Shown here piece by piece: positions 37,022-45,237 of a stretch of DNA of 64,000 nt (its first letter is position 1; each line of letters begins with the position of its first letter). The DNA lies in contig NZ_JXCA02000016.1 in the NCBI RefSeq assembly GCF_000828085.3, forward strand, positions 329,659 to 393,658, given 5' to 3'. The position numbers and the translations under genes were made by a program. The notes below the pieces were generated by a model. The model did not search any database and had not been told where the DNA came from. It worked only from the letters and a program-made list of their open reading frames with translations. The DNA is from Scytonema tolypothrichoides VB-61278. Lineage in GTDB: Bacteria; Cyanobacteriota; Cyanobacteriia; Cyanobacteriales; Nostocaceae.

Positions 37022-37234
37022 CTAGTGCCCGATGAAGTGCAGAACATCACGCAGGACACTGTAGCCAGCCAAATCCCAAAGCAAGTAAGCCAGAAAACCA
37101 ATGGCTGCCAAGCGACCATTCCACAATTCAGCTTGGGGGTTCAAACCAAACACAAATGCGTTACGATCTACACCATTGTAAGCTTTAGCAACAGCTGGTA
37201 CGTCGCTAGAGGGGCGAGTTTCAGGAGTTTGCAT
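37022..37234 (-). CDS. hli: high-light-inducible protein (copy 3 of array)
   Basis: A 70-residue single-helix chlorophyll-binding protein of the LHC superfamily. ATG 37234 is chosen because GGAGG lies 8 bases upstream; an upstream ATG adds five residues. The helix contains the ExxNGR signature (AELWNGRLAAIGFLAYLLWD). Hli proteins protect photosystem assembly and chlorophyll recycling under high light. This copy is the most diverged of the three (AAIGF, HFIGH at the end) and is last in the array before the terminator. Confidence 0.92.
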   Translation of the reverse strand: MQTPETRPSSDVPAVAKAYNGVDRNAFVFGLNPQAELWNGRLAAIGFLAYLLWDLAGYSVLRDVLHFIGH

Positions 37235-37296
37235 TGTTTTTTCCTCCAAAATTAGATTGATATTTGATCAGGTTTTGATTAGGGACTAATTAATAA

Positions 37297-37509
37297 TTAG
37301 TAACCAACTAAGTGCAGAACATCACGCAGGACGCTGTAGCCAGCCAAATCCCAAAGCAAGTAAGCCAGAAAACCAATCATTGCCAAGCGACCATTCCACA
37401 GTTCCGCTTGAGGAGTGAAGCCAAAAAGAAAAGCATTGCGGTCTACGCCGTTATATTCTGTAGCAACGGCTGGTAAATCACTGCTAGGACGGGTTTCAGG
37501 AGTTGCCAT
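37297..37509 (-). CDS. hli: high-light-inducible protein (copy 2 of array)
   Basis: 70 residues with the chlorophyll-binding motif AELWNGRLAMIGF and C-terminus VLRDVLHLVGY. Nearly identical to copy 1, differing in a few N-terminal and loop residues (FGFTPQ for FGLNPQ, AVATEY for PVAKEY). The leader between copies is also nearly identical to that before copy 3, so the array grew by unequal tandem duplication of a unit of about 270 bases. Confidence 0.92.
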   Translation of the reverse strand: MATPETRPSSDLPAVATEYNGVDRNAFLFGFTPQAELWNGRLAMIGFLAYLLWDLAGYSVLRDVLHLVGY

Positions 37510-37570
37510 TGTTTTTTCTCCAAAATTAGATTGACATTTGATCAGGTTTTGATAAGAGACTAATTAATAA

Positions 37571-37783
37571 TTAGTAACCAACTAAGTGCAGAACATCACG
37601 CAGGACGCTGTAGCCAGCCAAATCCCAAAGCAAGTAAGCCAGAAAACCAATCATTGCCAAGCGACCATTCCACAGTTCCGCTTGGGGGTTCAAACCAAAC
37701 AGAAAAGCATTGCGGTCTACGCCGTTATATTCTTTAGCAACAGGTGGTAAATCAGTAGAGGGACGGGTTTCAGGAGTTGCCAT
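37571..37783 (-). CDS. hli: high-light-inducible protein (copy 1 of array)
   Basis: 70 residues, first gene of the array and nearest to the HLR1 site at 37948. It has the canonical ExxNGR helix and a polar N-terminus with conserved YNGVDRNAFLFG. All three genes probably share one promoter region and terminate at 36923. Function as for the family: binds chlorophyll and carotenoid as dimers in the thylakoid. Confidence 0.92.
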   Translation of the reverse strand: MATPETRPSTDLPPVAKEYNGVDRNAFLFGLNPQAELWNGRLAMIGFLAYLLWDLAGYSVLRDVLHLVGY

Positions 37784-37947
37784 TGTTTTCTCTGGTTGAG
37801 TTCAATTTGTTTGTTGACTCCAATGTAGCTATTCACAAGTCTGCTGCTTTCTGTCAATGGGTACAAACTATCTGCACCTCTTGTGGAGGATTATCAGAAC
37901 AGTATTTCCTTGGATAAATCCACCTAAAGAGGGTGCGAAAAAATGTT

Positions 37948-37965
37948 TTTGTAAATAAATGTAAC
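37948..37965 (-). promoter_or_regulatory. HLR1 element (RpaB site) upstream of hli array
   Basis: On the minus strand GTTACATT-TA-TTTACAAA fits the HLR1 consensus (two KTTACAWW-like repeats separated by 2 bases), about 165 bases before the first hli start. RpaB binds HLR1 and controls high-light genes; that role here is inferred. Confidence 0.6.
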
Positions 37966-37993
37966 AATAGTAACGATGAACTGGACTATACCT

Positions 37994-38141
37994 CAATACA
38001 GTTCAGATAAGGCTAAGGCGGCTAAAAACTAATATTGGCGTAGGTTGAACCCTCGGAACGAAACCCAATAAATAAGAGCGTTTGTAGGGTTTCGCTCTTT
38101 AAGCAACTCAACAAACGCATTTTCTTAACTGAACCGTATTG
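37994..38141. repeat. MITE-like element, family A copy 1
   Basis: Ends CAATACAGTTCAGATAAG and CTTAACTGAACCGTATTG are inverted repeats (16 of 18 match). Internal shorter inverted repeats (GCGTTTGT / ACAAACGC; GAAACCC / GGGTTTC) make the whole element foldable. Copy 2 is at 56699-56812. Confidence 0.6.
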
Positions 38142-38522
38142 TCTTATAGACTAAATGCTTTGAACAATAACTTCACAAGCTTTTGTTGTGAGTTAGTGAG
38201 TTCTATGGTTTGAAGACACTTATGAATTTTGGTCAAAAATGAAATACATAACAGAGAAAAAAGAATTTTGAAGAATCAAGTGTGAGATTTCTTATTTTCC
38301 ACTTCACAAAAAATACTTCACACTTGAGTTCATTGAATAATTAAGTAAAAAAACTTCTATCCCACGCTGTAGCAAGTTTTCAAACTTTGGAGAGATGCCA
38401 AAAGCACCGTAATTCTAGCATTCTTAAGCTCATGGGTTAAGTAGTATAACAAACAGATACAATATTTACTCTCACATAACTTTTCATCCCCACCGACTTA
38501 AGCTACATAGGAAGGATTTTAG
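38142..38522. other. leader region of the 1045-residue membrane protein gene
   Basis: About 380 bases of AT-rich DNA without a gene; it ends AGGAAGGATTTTAG before ATG 38523. Confidence 0.4.
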
Positions 38523-41500
38523 ATGTTTCAGAGTACGCAGATCACGCTGGCATTGTACAAGTCACTCTTTTGGGTGGCACAAGTGCCAATTGATAACCAG
38601 CCAACAAATGCTAACCACACATATGCTTTTTCTGGATTAGGACCACACTTTTTTTTCGCTTTAATCTCTGGTGTGATCCTGGCTTTTGCCCTGCAATTAG
38701 TTCTGACCAACCTCTCGGTTGCTGCAGGAATTTCCTACTTAGGTCGATCTGATTCAAATGGAGGTGATGGAGAAGTTGGGAGTTTTGGCGGAACTATTCG
38801 CAAAATAGGCACAGCAGTAGGACTGTGGACATTAATCACTGTAACTATTGCGCTTGCCATTGCTTGTTTTTTAGCGGTAAGACTTAGTCTTTTTGGAAAT
38901 TGGTCTCCGGTGCAGGGAGCAATTCTCGGGTTGGTGATTTGGGGAGCGTACTTTTTACTGCTAGTGTGGGTGAGTTCAACGACGGTGGGTTCCTTAGTTG
39001 GATCGTTGGTCAACACGGCAACTTCCGGCTTCCAGGCAATTTTGGGGACAGCGACCGCTGCGTTGGGGGCAAAAGCTGTTAATAACCAAGTAGTAGCAAC
39101 AGCAGAAGCAGCAGCAGCTGCTGTACGTCGGGAAATTGGCAGTGCTGTAGACCCCGCGACACTCCGAGACAAAGTAGAAGATTACTTGGAAATGGTACGT
39201 CCACCAGAACTGGATATATCCAAGATTCGGGGTGAATTTGAAAAGTTACTGAACGACCCGCAATTGAGGGCGATCGCCAGTAGTGGAGATTTACGCAACA
39301 TAGACCGCCAGAAGTTTCTTGATTTAATCAGTAGCCGCACTGACCTTTCAAAACGAGAAGTTAACCGTATTGCTGACACTTTATATGGTGTTTGGCAACA
39401 AGTTGTCGGTCAACAACAACCAGCACAAGACCGCTTGGGAGAATTAGTTAACTATCTCAAATCATTGCCACCCGGACAAACTAAGACAGATGAACTCAAC
39501 GCCAAGCTAGATCAACTGATGGCAGAAATGCGTTCTGCAAAAGAAGCTGACCAAAAGGCAACCCAAGAAGCAACTCCTGGTCCAGTTCAGCGGACAATTC
39601 AGCAAGCAGTATCCGCATTGACTGGTGTTGTGTTGGGGCGAACTGATTTGTCAGATTTGGATGTCGAAAAAATTCTTGGTGCTGTCACAAACGCTAAAGA
39701 TAAAGTCACCGAACAAGCCGATAAGTTGGGTCTTCCCACACCAAAACAGGCTTACAGCCCCATCCGGACGGATGTAGAAAACTACTTACTCAACACATAT
39801 GCTTGGCAACTAAGTTCAGAAAAAGCTGCCCAAGAATTTCGTGACGTTCTTTACGATCCAGCTGCTGATCCTGGAACAGTACGGCGAGAATTAGAGCGAC
39901 TTTCTCGGAGTGATTTTGTCAATATACTTAAAACTAGGGGGCTGCTGACTCAAGCAGAAATTCAGCGTATTGCAAATCAGTTGGAACTGACCCGCAAAGA
40001 CGTGCTAATTGCAGTGACAGCAGAGGAAGAAAAAGAGATAGTACAAGACTTGCAACGCCGAGTCGAAAGCTATCTACTCGTTACTCCCAAGTCAGACTTA
40101 ACTCCAGAAGGCATTCAGCGGGATTTCAAACCCCTGTTGGAAGATTCAGACGCAGATTATGAAACCCTTTCTCGGCGACTTGCCCAGTTTGACCGCCAAG
40201 AAATGCGGGAAATCTTGCTAGAACGCAATGATATTTATCCTGAGGAAGCAGACACAATCCTTGATCAGTTGGAAAAACAGCGTGATCAAGTCTTAGTCGA
40301 ATCCCAAGGAATTGCAGAACAAGCAAGATATCAAGCTGAATCAGTGTGGCTGAATTTACAATCTTATCTGCGAAACACAGGCAAAGAGGAACTCAACCCT
40401 GACGCTATCCGCGCTGAGTTGAGACAACTTTTAGATGATCCGCAAGCAGGATTTGCAGCAATTAGAACACGGTTGTCTCGTTTTGACCGCGAGACTTTAG
40501 TGAAATTACTGAGTCAACGGCAAGATTTGAGCGAAGACCAAGCGAATCAAATCCTTGATAATGTTGAGGAAAACTGGAGTAATATTCGCCACGCACCAAA
40601 AAGTGTAGCAGATAAAGCGAAAGAGCAGTACGATTCTGTCACGACAACAATAGCAGACTACCTGCGAAACACAGGTAAACAAGAACTGAACCCTGAAGGA
40701 ATTCAGCGGGATTTAGATAGATTGTTCCAAAACCCAAGAGAAGGTGTCGTTGCACTGCGCCGTCGGTTGTCACAAGTTGATAGAGATACTTTAGTGAAGC
40801 TACTCAGTCAACGTCAAGACTTGAGTGAAGAGCAAGTCAATCAGGTTATTGATTCTGTGCAAACCTCGATTCGTGACATCGTGCGTACACCGCGTCGCCT
40901 CGCCACCCGAACTCAGCAAAGAGTACAAAATTTCCAAACATATTTGGAAGAGTATCTACGCAGGAGTGGCAAAGACGAGCTCAACCCAGAAGGTATCAAA
41001 CGCGACCTATCTCTGTTGCTGCATGATCCACAAGTGGGAATTGAAAGTTTAGGCGATCGCCTGTCTCAATTTGACCGTTCCACCATCATCACTTTGCTAA
41101 AACTGCGGGAAGACTTGAGTGATGAGGAAGCTGCACGAATTGCAGATACAATGATCTCAGTGCGTGAGCAGTTTGTGGAACAAGTGCGAAATATCCAGCG
41201 GCGCATTCAAGATGTGGTTGATGGAGTTTTTGCTCGCATTCGCAACTACCTCAACTCTTTAGAACGCCCAGAACTCAATTATGATAGCATTAAGCGTGAT
41301 GTTCGCACATTGTTTGATGATCCACAAGCTGGGTTTGATGCATTGCGCGATCGCCTATCTTCTTTCAACCGCGAGACCCTAGTCGCAGTTATGAGTTCTC
41401 GTGAGGATATCTCACAAGAAGACGCCAACCGCATTATCGACCAAGTTGAACGGGCACGAAACAACGTATTGCAACGGGCAGAACGCATCCAGCAGGAAGC

Positions 41501-41660
41501 ACAACGGCGCTTGGAAGAAGTCAAAATTCAAGCACAACGCCAAGCCGAAGAAACACGTAAAGCGGCTGCATCAGCCGCTTGGTGGCTATTTGCTACAGCA
41601 GTTGTTTCAGGAGTTTTCTCTGCTATTGGAGGAGCAGTTGCTGTACTTTTCCTAGTGTAG
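38523..41660 (+). CDS. large membrane protein with seven ~85-110 residue repeats
   Basis: A 1045-residue protein not assigned to a named family. Three N-terminal membrane spans (about 38-60, 90-120, 128-150) are followed by an Ala-rich stretch. From about residue 205 to 1000 come about seven copies of a helical module with core YLRNTGKxELNPxxIxRDL, then LLDDPQxG, RLSxFDRETLVKLLSQR and DLSEEQANxIxD. A coiled-coil linker follows most copies. The protein ends with one hydrophobic segment (ASAAWWLFATAVVSGVFSAI). Middle copies are closest to each other, the first and second most diverged. Topology suggests a membrane-anchored scaffold; it does not resemble a transporter. It is followed directly by a strong terminator. 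Confidence 0.8.
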   Translation: MFQSTQITLALYKSLFWVAQVPIDNQPTNANHTYAFSGLGPHFFFALISGVILAFALQLVLTNLSVAAGISYLGRSDSNGGDGEVGSFGGTIRKIGTAVGLWTLITVTIALAIACFLAVRLSLFGNWSPVQGAILGLVIWGAYFLLLVWVSSTTVGSLVGSLVNTATSGFQAILGTATAALGAKAVNNQVVATAEAAAAAVRREIGSAVDPATLRDKVEDYLEMVRPPELDISKIRGEFEKLLNDPQLRAIASSGDLRNIDRQKFLDLISSRTDLSKREVNRIADTLYGVWQQVVGQQQPAQDRLGELVNYLKSLPPGQTKTDELNAKLDQLMAEMRSAKEADQKATQEATPGPVQRTIQQAVSALTGVVLGRTDLSDLDVEKILGAVTNAKDKVTEQADKLGLPTPKQAYSPIRTDVENYLLNTYAWQLSSEKAAQEFRDVLYDPAADPGTVRRELERLSRSDFVNILKTRGLLTQAEIQRIANQLELTRKDVLIAVTAEEEKEIVQDLQRRVESYLLVTPKSDLTPEGIQRDFKPLLEDSDADYETLSRRLAQFDRQEMREILLERNDIYPEEADTILDQLEKQRDQVLVESQGIAEQARYQAESVWLNLQSYLRNTGKEELNPDAIRAELRQLLDDPQAGFAAIRTRLSRFDRETLVKLLSQRQDLSEDQANQILDNVEENWSNIRHAPKSVADKAKEQYDSVTTTIADYLRNTGKQELNPEGIQRDLDRLFQNPREGVVALRRRLSQVDRDTLVKLLSQRQDLSEEQVNQVIDSVQTSIRDIVRTPRRLATRTQQRVQNFQTYLEEYLRRSGKDELNPEGIKRDLSLLLHDPQVGIESLGDRLSQFDRSTIITLLKLREDLSDEEAARIADTMISVREQFVEQVRNIQRRIQDVVDGVFARIRNYLNSLERPELNYDSIKRDVRTLFDDPQAGFDALRDRLSSFNRETLVAVMSSREDISQEDANRIIDQVERARNNVLQRAERIQQEAQRRLEEVKIQAQRQAEETRKAAASAAWWLFATAVVSGVFSAIGGAVAVLFLV

Positions 41661-41690
41661 TTTAATACTTGTTATTGACTGCTCTGTTTT

Positions 41691-41717
41691 AGCCTCTCGT
41701 ATGAGAGGCTTTTTTAT
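41691..41717 (+). terminator. rho-independent terminator
   Basis: AGCCTCTC-GTAT-GAGAGGCT followed by TTTTTTATTT, 30 bases after the large repeat protein gene. Confidence 0.9.
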
Positions 41718-41762
41718 TTATAAGGGTCACGGGGATAAGGATGTGATGTCGGTTTCGGGCTA

Positions 41763-41900
41763 ATATCAAGTTCGCTTAATCACTTATAAATCCCGAAATA
41801 CCCCACCCGCCGTATCGGGCACCCTCCCCGCGGGTTCGGGGAGGGTTGGAGAGGGGTAACATGAGGACTGCAATGATAACTAATCATCCGAACTTGATAT
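41763..41900. repeat. MITE-like element, family B copy 1
   Basis: Bounded by ATATCAAGTTCG and CGAACTTGATAT (perfect 12-bp inverted ends) and containing a C-rich arm and its complement (CCCTCCCCGCGGG / CGGGGAGGG). Family B copy 2 is at 51833-52020. It lies 10 bases from the IS remnant. Confidence 0.55.
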
Positions 41901-41910
41901 AAGACCCCTA

Positions 41911-42331
41911 GGGCGTGTTTTCAAACTATAACCACAAAAGAATGGAGGCGATTGCCTTCGGCAATCGCTTGCAGATGTTTTAAGATTTGGTTCCAAATTC
42001 CTGCTTTTTGCCACCGATAAAACGAAGTTGCTATACTCTCCCACTTTCCATACTGTTCCGTCCGCAACTGCCCACGGTGCCCCAGTTCTTAGTATCCATA
42101 GGATTCCATTGATCACTGTGCGGTGATCGTTATTGGGCTTACCCGTTCGGGGCTTCGTCGATGAAAGTAGCAATTTTTACTTATCCCACTGTTCATTACT
42201 CAAGTCTCCTCGATTCATCAACACACCCCATATGTGTTAAGCGAACGCTCATGCTGAGCGCCGTAAGGCGCTTAGCTCTGCCGTAGGCAATCGCCTATTT
42301 TGTAGGATACAACGAGTTTGAAAACACGCCC
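41911..42331 (-). mobile_element. IS5-family-type remnant with perfect 17-bp inverted ends
   Basis: Ends GGGCGTGTTTTCAAACT (41911-41927) and AGTTTGAAAACACGCCC (42315-42331) are perfect inverted repeats, flanked on both sides by TA, the likely target duplication. The total of 421 bases is far below a complete IS. The inside carries the decayed transposase described at 41940-42218. The GC-rich patch at 42240-42300 seems to be inserted repeat DNA. Confidence 0.75.
41940..42218 (-). pseudogene. decayed IS5-type transposase N-terminus
   Basis: From ATG 42218 the minus strand reads MNRGDLSNEQWDK, then a TAA stop, then KPRTGKPNNDHRTVINGI and LWILRTGAPW. The sequence then shifts frame and continues QYGKWESIATSFYRWQKAG and NQILKHLQAIA. 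These match the DUF4096-type N-terminal domain of IS4/IS5 transposases. One stop and at least one frameshift, and absence of the DDE domain, show that it is dead. Confidence 0.75.
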
Positions 42332-42418
42332 TAGTGGTGTACAAAAAATACGATTTTTCTTTCCCCCTACACCCCTATACCCCCAGTCTTGGTCAAAAGT
42401 TAAAAAGTCTACGTGCAC

Positions 42419-42434
42419 TTTGTAACATTACAAA
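42419..42434. promoter_or_regulatory. inverted repeat upstream of the amine oxidase gene
   Basis: TTTGTAA-CA-TTACAAA, 7-bp arms with a 2-base spacer, about 75 bases before the ATG. It could be an operator for the amine oxidase gene. A TATAAAT lies downstream near 42468. Confidence 0.3.
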
Positions 42435-42506
42435 TGACTTAGATCAAAGCAAAGTTGCAACTATGTAGTATAAATCAACTATATTGCATAAAGAAAGTTT
42501 ATCACC

Positions 42507-43835
42507 ATGAGTTCTCACGCAGAAGTTGCTATTGTGGGTGCAGGCATTTCTGGTCTGAGTGCAGCCTGGGAATTGCACAACTTAGGTATCGAATCGCTGG
42601 TTGTACTAGAAGCCAATTCACGAGTGGGGGGACGAACTCTCAATCATCCGCTTGTGTCAGGGGGTTACGTTGAACAAGGTGGGACTTGGGCTGGTCCTAC
42701 CCAAACTGCGTTGCTGGATCTAGCAAAAGAAATGGGGGTTTCTATCAAGAAAGGAAAGCTTGAAGGTCAGACATTCTATGGTTTCCGCCAGAAATGGACG
42801 ATGCTAGAGGCATCTCCAACATCTGAATCGGACATTGCTCAAAAAGATTTCGCTCAGGCGATGACAACATTTGAGGCTTTGTGTCGTACTGTTCCAGTAG
42901 AAACCCCTTGGCAAGCTCCTAATGCAAACATATTAGATTCTATGACAATGGGGGCTTGGATTGAGCAAAACACAACGACTGATGAAGCACGGGCTTGGTT
43001 CGAGGGGTGTGTGCGGCAAATCCTCAGTGGCGATCCAAACAAAGTTTCACTATTATGGATGCTTCATTTTGTCCATACAGCAGGATTCAATGATTTGTTA
43101 GAGACTGCTGAGGATTTTTCCTTTGTTGGCGGAACACAACAGATTTCTTTAAATATCGCAGAACGCTTAGGGGAACGGGTCTTACTCAATGCGTCTGTGA
43201 CTGAAATATCGGGTTACGATGACTCTGTTGTTCAAATTACTTGTGAACGTGGGGTTGTGTATGCTCAACAAGTGATTGTAGCGATGATGCCCAAGACTGT
43301 TGCTCGTATCCAATTTTACCCCCCTCTTCCCCCAATTCACCGTCAACTGATTACAGAGTGGGAGACGATGAGTTGGATTAAATTTCATGCTATCTATGAA
43401 AAACCTTGGTGGCAAGGTCAAATTATCAGTGGTCACTTTCTCAGTATTGATCGCAAAATTGAGGTGATTGATATTTCGCCCCAAGATGGAAGTAGAGGTA
43501 TGATTGTTGGATTGTTAGCTCTTGATTACGCAACTTTATCTGAGTCCAAACGCCAAGAGTTATGCCTTGCATTTCTGGGAGAAACTTTTGGTGAAGCCGC
43601 ACGACAACCATCAGAGTGGGTGGAATTTGATTGGAATAATCAACCTTGGACAGGTGGATGCATTTCTGCATTACCACCTGCTTTACTCACTAGCGCTGGT
43701 TCTGCTCTCAACAGTCCGGTAGGTCGAATTCATTGGGCTGGTACGGAACGCTCTAGCATTTGGGCTAACTACATTGAAGGTGCTATTCGCGCTGGACAAA
43801 AGGCTGCTCGTGATGTAGCGGCTAAGCTGAGGTGA
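42507..43835 (+). CDS. FAD-dependent flavin monoamine oxidase family protein
   Basis: A 442-residue flavoprotein oxidising a primary or secondary amine. The dinucleotide-binding site EVAIVGAGISGLSAAWEL is at the N-terminus, followed by the conserved GGRTLNHPLVSGGYVEQGGTW-type block (SRVGGRT and EQGGTWAG). The C-terminal FAD-binding segment GRIHWAGTERSSIWANYIEGA is intact, with an aromatic residue in NQPWTGG. No signal peptide. The substrate is not identifiable (tyramine-, putrescine- or phytoene-like substrates occur in the family). It is monocistronic, next to the IS remnant, with ordinary base composition. Confidence 0.88.
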   Translation: MSSHAEVAIVGAGISGLSAAWELHNLGIESLVVLEANSRVGGRTLNHPLVSGGYVEQGGTWAGPTQTALLDLAKEMGVSIKKGKLEGQTFYGFRQKWTMLEASPTSESDIAQKDFAQAMTTFEALCRTVPVETPWQAPNANILDSMTMGAWIEQNTTTDEARAWFEGCVRQILSGDPNKVSLLWMLHFVHTAGFNDLLETAEDFSFVGGTQQISLNIAERLGERVLLNASVTEISGYDDSVVQITCERGVVYAQQVIVAMMPKTVARIQFYPPLPPIHRQLITEWETMSWIKFHAIYEKPWWQGQIISGHFLSIDRKIEVIDISPQDGSRGMIVGLLALDYATLSESKRQELCLAFLGETFGEAARQPSEWVEFDWNNQPWTGGCISALPPALLTSAGSALNSPVGRIHWAGTERSSIWANYIEGAIRAGQKAARDVAAKLR

Positions 43836-44114
43836 GTCTCTACAACCTAGTAGCGCTCCCCAAAAGTCAAAAGTGAAGGTAACAAGTCAAAAACTTGATT
43901 ATGTGGGCTTTTCGTTGCTTTGGAATGGTAGCTTTATTTCCGCCGCGTTGTACTAGTGTTCAATTGTTTAAGCGTCCCCACATTAAAATACATTTATACC
44001 GAAACAAGAGAGGATGTCAATAAATTCCCAAGTCTTTGAGCAGGGGCAGCGTTGTCAATTTTAATAATTCTAACTATGATTTGAGTATTTTGTAGTTAAT
44101 GGAGTTAAGTAATA

Positions 44115-44834
44115 GTGTTTTGGAGAGAAAATACAGATTTGCCAAAGTCCTATAAAGGCTGGGATGTCTTTATGGGTGATGAGCCAAGCTATACGGAAGG
44201 TGGACTTGCCAACTCCACCAAAGAGCTACTGAAGTGGCTGCAAGATTATATGTCTGTAGACACTGTTACCCTCCTACTGCCTATAGACCAGCAGCATCTG
44301 GCTGTGTACGCTACCCTTGGGCTTGAAGAGGAGATTTCAGAACAGATCCGTATCCCAATTGGACAGGGCGTTGCTGGTCACATCGCCGCGAGCATAGAAC
44401 CAATGATAGTCAATGACCTATCCCAGGTAGAGATTTTTAGCCCTATTTTGCGCCAGAAGAATCTGCGATCGCTCCTAGGCATTCCCTTACCTCTTAAGCA
44501 GAACGCAGTAGGGGTTCTACATGTTGGTACATTCGGATCCCGCCAATTCACCGAGCAAGATGTGCAGCAATTGCAAATAATTGCTGATCAAATTGAGATG
44601 ATGATAGTGAATGCAGAGCTTTTCAATTTCGAGTCGGGCTACCACAACCAGGAACGTTGTTTAGAAGTTTTTGACTTCAGAATACACGCTTCTTACCTCA
44701 ATACCTTACATCGAATCTTCACGTTTCATCTCTGTGACCTGAGAGCAAAAATTCTTACAGGAGCAGCAGGTTTTGCACAAATTCGAGATAGTTTAAACCG
44801 GCAGAAATACACTTTAAGACTTCAGGTAGTGTAA
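44115..44834 (+). CDS. GAF domain protein, possibly truncated
   Basis: A 239-residue soluble protein starting at GTG 44115. Residues about 25-170 form a GAF domain (VDTVTLLLPIDQQHLAVYAT, RIPIGQGVAGHIAASIEPMIVNDL, RSLLGIPLPLKQNAVGVLHVG, FTEQDVQQLQIIADQIEMMI). In related genes such a domain leads to a kinase or PP2C output domain. Here, after ELFNFESG, the last ~60 residues match nothing I know and include many Leu/Arg/Cys, so the original C-terminus may have been lost by frameshift or replacement. No bilin-binding Cys is evident in the GAF domain. Confidence 0.75.
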   Translation: MFWRENTDLPKSYKGWDVFMGDEPSYTEGGLANSTKELLKWLQDYMSVDTVTLLLPIDQQHLAVYATLGLEEEISEQIRIPIGQGVAGHIAASIEPMIVNDLSQVEIFSPILRQKNLRSLLGIPLPLKQNAVGVLHVGTFGSRQFTEQDVQQLQIIADQIEMMIVNAELFNFESGYHNQERCLEVFDFRIHASYLNTLHRIFTFHLCDLRAKILTGAAGFAQIRDSLNRQKYTLRLQVV

Positions 44835-45237
44835 ATTATAATAAGCAAATAAATAATTACCCGATAGATGAAAACAGTGAACAGTGAACAGTGAACAGTG
44901 AACAGTGAACAGTGAGGACTTGAATCTGCAACTCTTCTTGATAACTGATAAGTGATAACTGATATTTAGACCCGCCACCAACGCCTATCCCTACGGCACG
45001 TCTGACGACGAACGGTGCTCTTGGTGTGGTGTTTACCCCAGTCAGCGATGAAACTATAACTGATAACTGTTAACTGTTAAAATGTCCCTGCAAATATAGG
45101 GGTTTTCAAGTGGGTAAAGAACTGTAACAGTAGTGAACAAACCAGTTGCGAATATCTTTGAAACTGGTTTGTTCAACAGTATTCTCTAATAACCCAAGTT
45201 GCTAGTTATTGATTCAGATGTGTACTAAGGGCAAGCT
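44835..45237. other. repeat-rich intergenic region
   Basis: Holds the tandem tract at 44874, further TGATAAC units near 44938-44960 and 45055-45080, and between them a GC-rich insert (CCCTACGGCACGTCTGACG) of dispersed type. No gene. Confidence 0.5.
44874..44915. repeat. tandem heptamer repeat (ACAGTGA)n
   Basis: Six near-perfect consecutive copies of ACAGTGA after the GAF gene. The longest perfect STRR tract in the window. Confidence 0.85.

Noticed and set aside
38523-41660. Transporter annotation for the 1045-residue protein
   Set aside because: Only four membrane segments at the ends and a long helical repeat region; it does not have the 12-span organisation of a transporter.
44874-44915. 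Possible CRISPR array
   Set aside because: Units are 7 bases without spacers; this is an STRR tandem tract.
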